Assembly: GCA_022819585.1 (NCBI GenBank)
Contig: JAJEGY010000021.1
Span: 1-64,000 of the forward strand
DNA from: Dehalococcoidia bacterium
Lineage (GTDB): Bacteria; Chloroflexota; Dehalococcoidia; Lucifugimonadales; Lucifugimonadaceae
DNA: 64,000 nucleotides
Direction of reading: 5' to 3'
The notes below the pieces were generated by a model, which worked only from the letters and a program-made list of their open reading frames with translations, was not told where the DNA came from and did not search any database. The position numbers and the translations under genes are program-made. This document shows, piece by piece, positions 62,359 through 64,000 of this stretch; positions within the stretch are counted from its first letter, which is position 1, and each line of letters begins with the position of its first letter.

Positions 62359-63997
62359 TCAGCCGGGCGATATCGGAGAAGGAGATTACGACTATCAGGG
62401 CGATAAGCAGGACGAAACCGGTGAGGTGAACAAGGTTTTCCTTCTCGGGCGAGACGCGCTTGCCGCCGCGGATGATCTCGATGAGAACGAATGCCAATCT
62501 TCCGCCATCTAAACCTGGTATTGGAAGAAGGTTGATAACCGCCAGTGAGATGCTGAGCGTTGCGGCGAGGGTCAGGATGATAGTGATGCGAGCGTTTATT
62601 GCGATGTCGGCGGTTGCGACTTCCCCTGAAAGTTGGCTGAGACCTACGGGGCCGACAGCGACAGGACCATCGAATTGCGGGTTTTTCGAGCCGGATATTG
62701 CGCCGAATATCGAGTTCCTTGCAAGGGTGATGATTTCCAGAGTTTCGTTGATGCCTTCGGGGATAGCTCGGGTAATGGGTACACCGCGCGATTCGATGCG
62801 AGTGTTGACAAGTTGCAGCTGAACTCCAGCAGCACCTTCTTGGAGGTAGGTGACCGAGCCGAGGTCATGATTGAACTTGCGAGCGTCAAGGTAGTGCAAA
62901 CCTCTGCCGTCGCGGGTGTCGGTGACCATGATCGTGTCGCCGACCTGAGCTGACGAAAGGAACTCAGCGATCTCTGAGAGTGCTATCTGATAGAGGTCGT
63001 TGCGAACTGATCCGTCAGCGACTACAGTCAATTGATCGTTTGCTCCGACACTAGGGTTATAGACGCGGGCGACGCCGACACGCATTTGCGTAGAAGGGTC
63101 GTCGACCTCAATCACAACCTGGTGACGCGGCGGATCCCACCGAGGGATCAGGGTGACGAACTGCGTGTCATCTTCCAAATAGTGGACAGTCGGTTCAGTT
63201 GGTCTTGCGAATGGGTCTGGAATACCGCGCTGAACCTCCCAAGTCGTTTCTTGACCGAGTTTTTGGATGACCGCGTTCTGCAAATCGCCAAAACTTGTGA
63301 TTGGAGTGCCATCAACTGAGATGATCTTTTGCAACGGCCTGATTCCGGCATCGTAGGCAGGTGAATTGGGCATGACATTGGCGACTACGACGTCTCCGGC
63401 GATGTATTGAACCGGGATCAGTACTACAAAAGTGAATACGACGAATGGGATCACGGCGTTGACCGCTACGCCGGCGACCATGACAGATATCCGTGCCAGC
63501 GCCGATTTACTCGCCAAGCTGTTCTTCGACTCCGGGTCTTCTTCGCCCTGCATCTTGACGAAGCCGCCGAATGGCAACCAGTTGATGGACCAGACCATTT
63601 CGGAGATGACGATGCAGTCGGCGTTGATGCGCTTCAATTTCCCGACAAAAACCGACGCGGAGCTTTGGGCGGTCGCGCCGTCGCTGGATTCGAACGCTCG
63701 AATATCGACGGCATCGACCTTTCCGTCTGCACGTTCCTCGCCCCACACTGTAACCATCTGTCCAACCTTCAGATTTTCTCGTCCGCCGATGGCGTCGTAT
63801 CGAGTTTGAGGGTAGGTGTAAACGGTCGTGACCCCGGTCCATATCCCAAACGCCCTAGGGGGGAACCCGAAGCCAAATTCCAAGACCTTGACCTTGTTGA
63901 GTTTTGCGACGAAGTAATGCCCGAACTCGTGCAGTATGATCAGCGGGCCCAATATCAAGAGAGCAACGATCAGGCCAAATATGAGAGTGGTACTCAT
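62336..63997 (-). CDS. rseP: M50 family site-2 protease (RseP-like) with inserted domain
   Basis: 553 residues, longer than the usual 350-450. The zinc site HEFGH (residues 23-27) stands in the first helix. The second site, LLPIPGLDGG, is near residue 500. A PDZ-like domain lies between about 195 and 275 (VVVANVMPNSPAYDAGIRPLQKII). Two extra stretches are odd: about residues 55-132 between the first helix and WLPFGGFVKM, with a beta-rich GQMVTVWGEERADGKVDAVDI, and another of roughly 90 residues after the PDZ. Members cut anti-sigma factors or other membrane proteins. The start ATG lies three bases from the window end, so any longer start would be unseen. Confidence 0.9.
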   Translation of the reverse strand: MSTTLIFGLIVALLILGPLIILHEFGHYFVAKLNKVKVLEFGFGFPPRAFGIWTGVTTVYTYPQTRYDAIGGRENLKVGQMVTVWGEERADGKVDAVDIRAFESSDGATAQSSASVFVGKLKRINADCIVISEMVWSINWLPFGGFVKMQGEEDPESKNSLASKSALARISVMVAGVAVNAVIPFVVFTFVVLIPVQYIAGDVVVANVMPNSPAYDAGIRPLQKIISVDGTPITSFGDLQNAVIQKLGQETTWEVQRGIPDPFARPTEPTVHYLEDDTQFVTLIPRWDPPRHQVVIEVDDPSTQMRVGVARVYNPSVGANDQLTVVADGSVRNDLYQIALSEIAEFLSSAQVGDTIMVTDTRDGRGLHYLDARKFNHDLGSVTYLQEGAAGVQLQLVNTRIESRGVPITRAIPEGINETLEIITLARNSIFGAISGSKNPQFDGPVAVGPVGLSQLSGEVATADIAINARITIILTLAATLSISLAVINLLPIPGLDGGRLAFVLIEIIRGGKRVSPEKENLVHLTGFVLLIALIVVISFSDIARLIGGERFF

Positions 63998-64000
63998 CTG

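Noticed and set aside
1-64000. CRISPR arrays, integrases, transposases or prophage genes
   Set aside because: No regularly spaced repeats and no such proteins were found.

Overview
The window is one contiguous piece of a bacterial chromosome of moderately high GC. It looks like a member of the Chloroflexota, probably a Dehalococcoidia/SAR202-type lineage. This is inference from gene content: an alternative complex III cluster, enolase-superfamily sugar-acid dehydratases beside an HpcH-type aldolase and an RraA-like protein, DUF362 and paired MBL hydrolases, and a translation operon whose IF-2 has a short N-terminus. No ribosomal or marker phylogeny could be run.

Layout. 0-8 kb: argJ (minus, last few codons cut by the window edge), a thioredoxin-reductase-like/DUF362 pair, tRNA-Asp, a VOC protein, an enolase-superfamily dehydratase, a VapBC-type toxin-antitoxin pair with a tandem operator, and two tandem paralogous MBL hydrolases. 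8-16 kb: HAD hydrolase, methyltransferase, a large FKBP lipoprotein with a repeated two-cysteine region, a Gfo/Idh oxidoreductase, dihydrolipoamide dehydrogenase, a small membrane protein and a class III aminotransferase. 16.1-17.9 kb: a gene-free stretch crowded with palindromic dispersed repeats.

18-32 kb: the respiratory block. A near-consensus promoter precedes a small membrane protein and the ACIII genes actA, actB (split into two genes), two NrfD-type quinone-site subunits, actD and actE. System I cytochrome c maturation genes follow directly (ccmH, ccmF, two accessory membrane proteins, a TlpA/ResA thioredoxin). The heme-ligating machinery thus sits beside the pentaheme and monoheme subunits that need it. 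31.7-36.1 kb: cysC, then a type II fatty-acid synthesis cluster with two hot-dog dehydratase-like proteins (HadA/HadB-like), plsX, fabG and a FabL-type enoyl reductase.

36-45 kb: tRNA-Pro, an endonuclease Q-like PHP protein, a rhamnonate-dehydratase-like enolase convergent with an HpcH/HpaI aldolase, a phosphodiesterase, a PhnP-like MBL protein, an RraA-like protein, a HigBA-type toxin-antitoxin pair, an M20 dipeptidase and an SDR. 45.6-54 kb: addA and addB (recombinational repair) immediately downstream of tRNA-Arg, then a CPA2 antiporter. 53.7-64 kb (minus): truB, rbfA, infB, ylxR and nusA, then a terminator separating proS, ispG and an M50 site-2 protease with an unusual inserted domain.

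On the + strand, C exceeds G in most of the 60-nt lines sampled in the first ~8-10 kb, and G exceeds C in every line sampled right of ~11 kb, whichever strand the genes lie on. This may mark a replichore boundary, an inversion or an assembly join.
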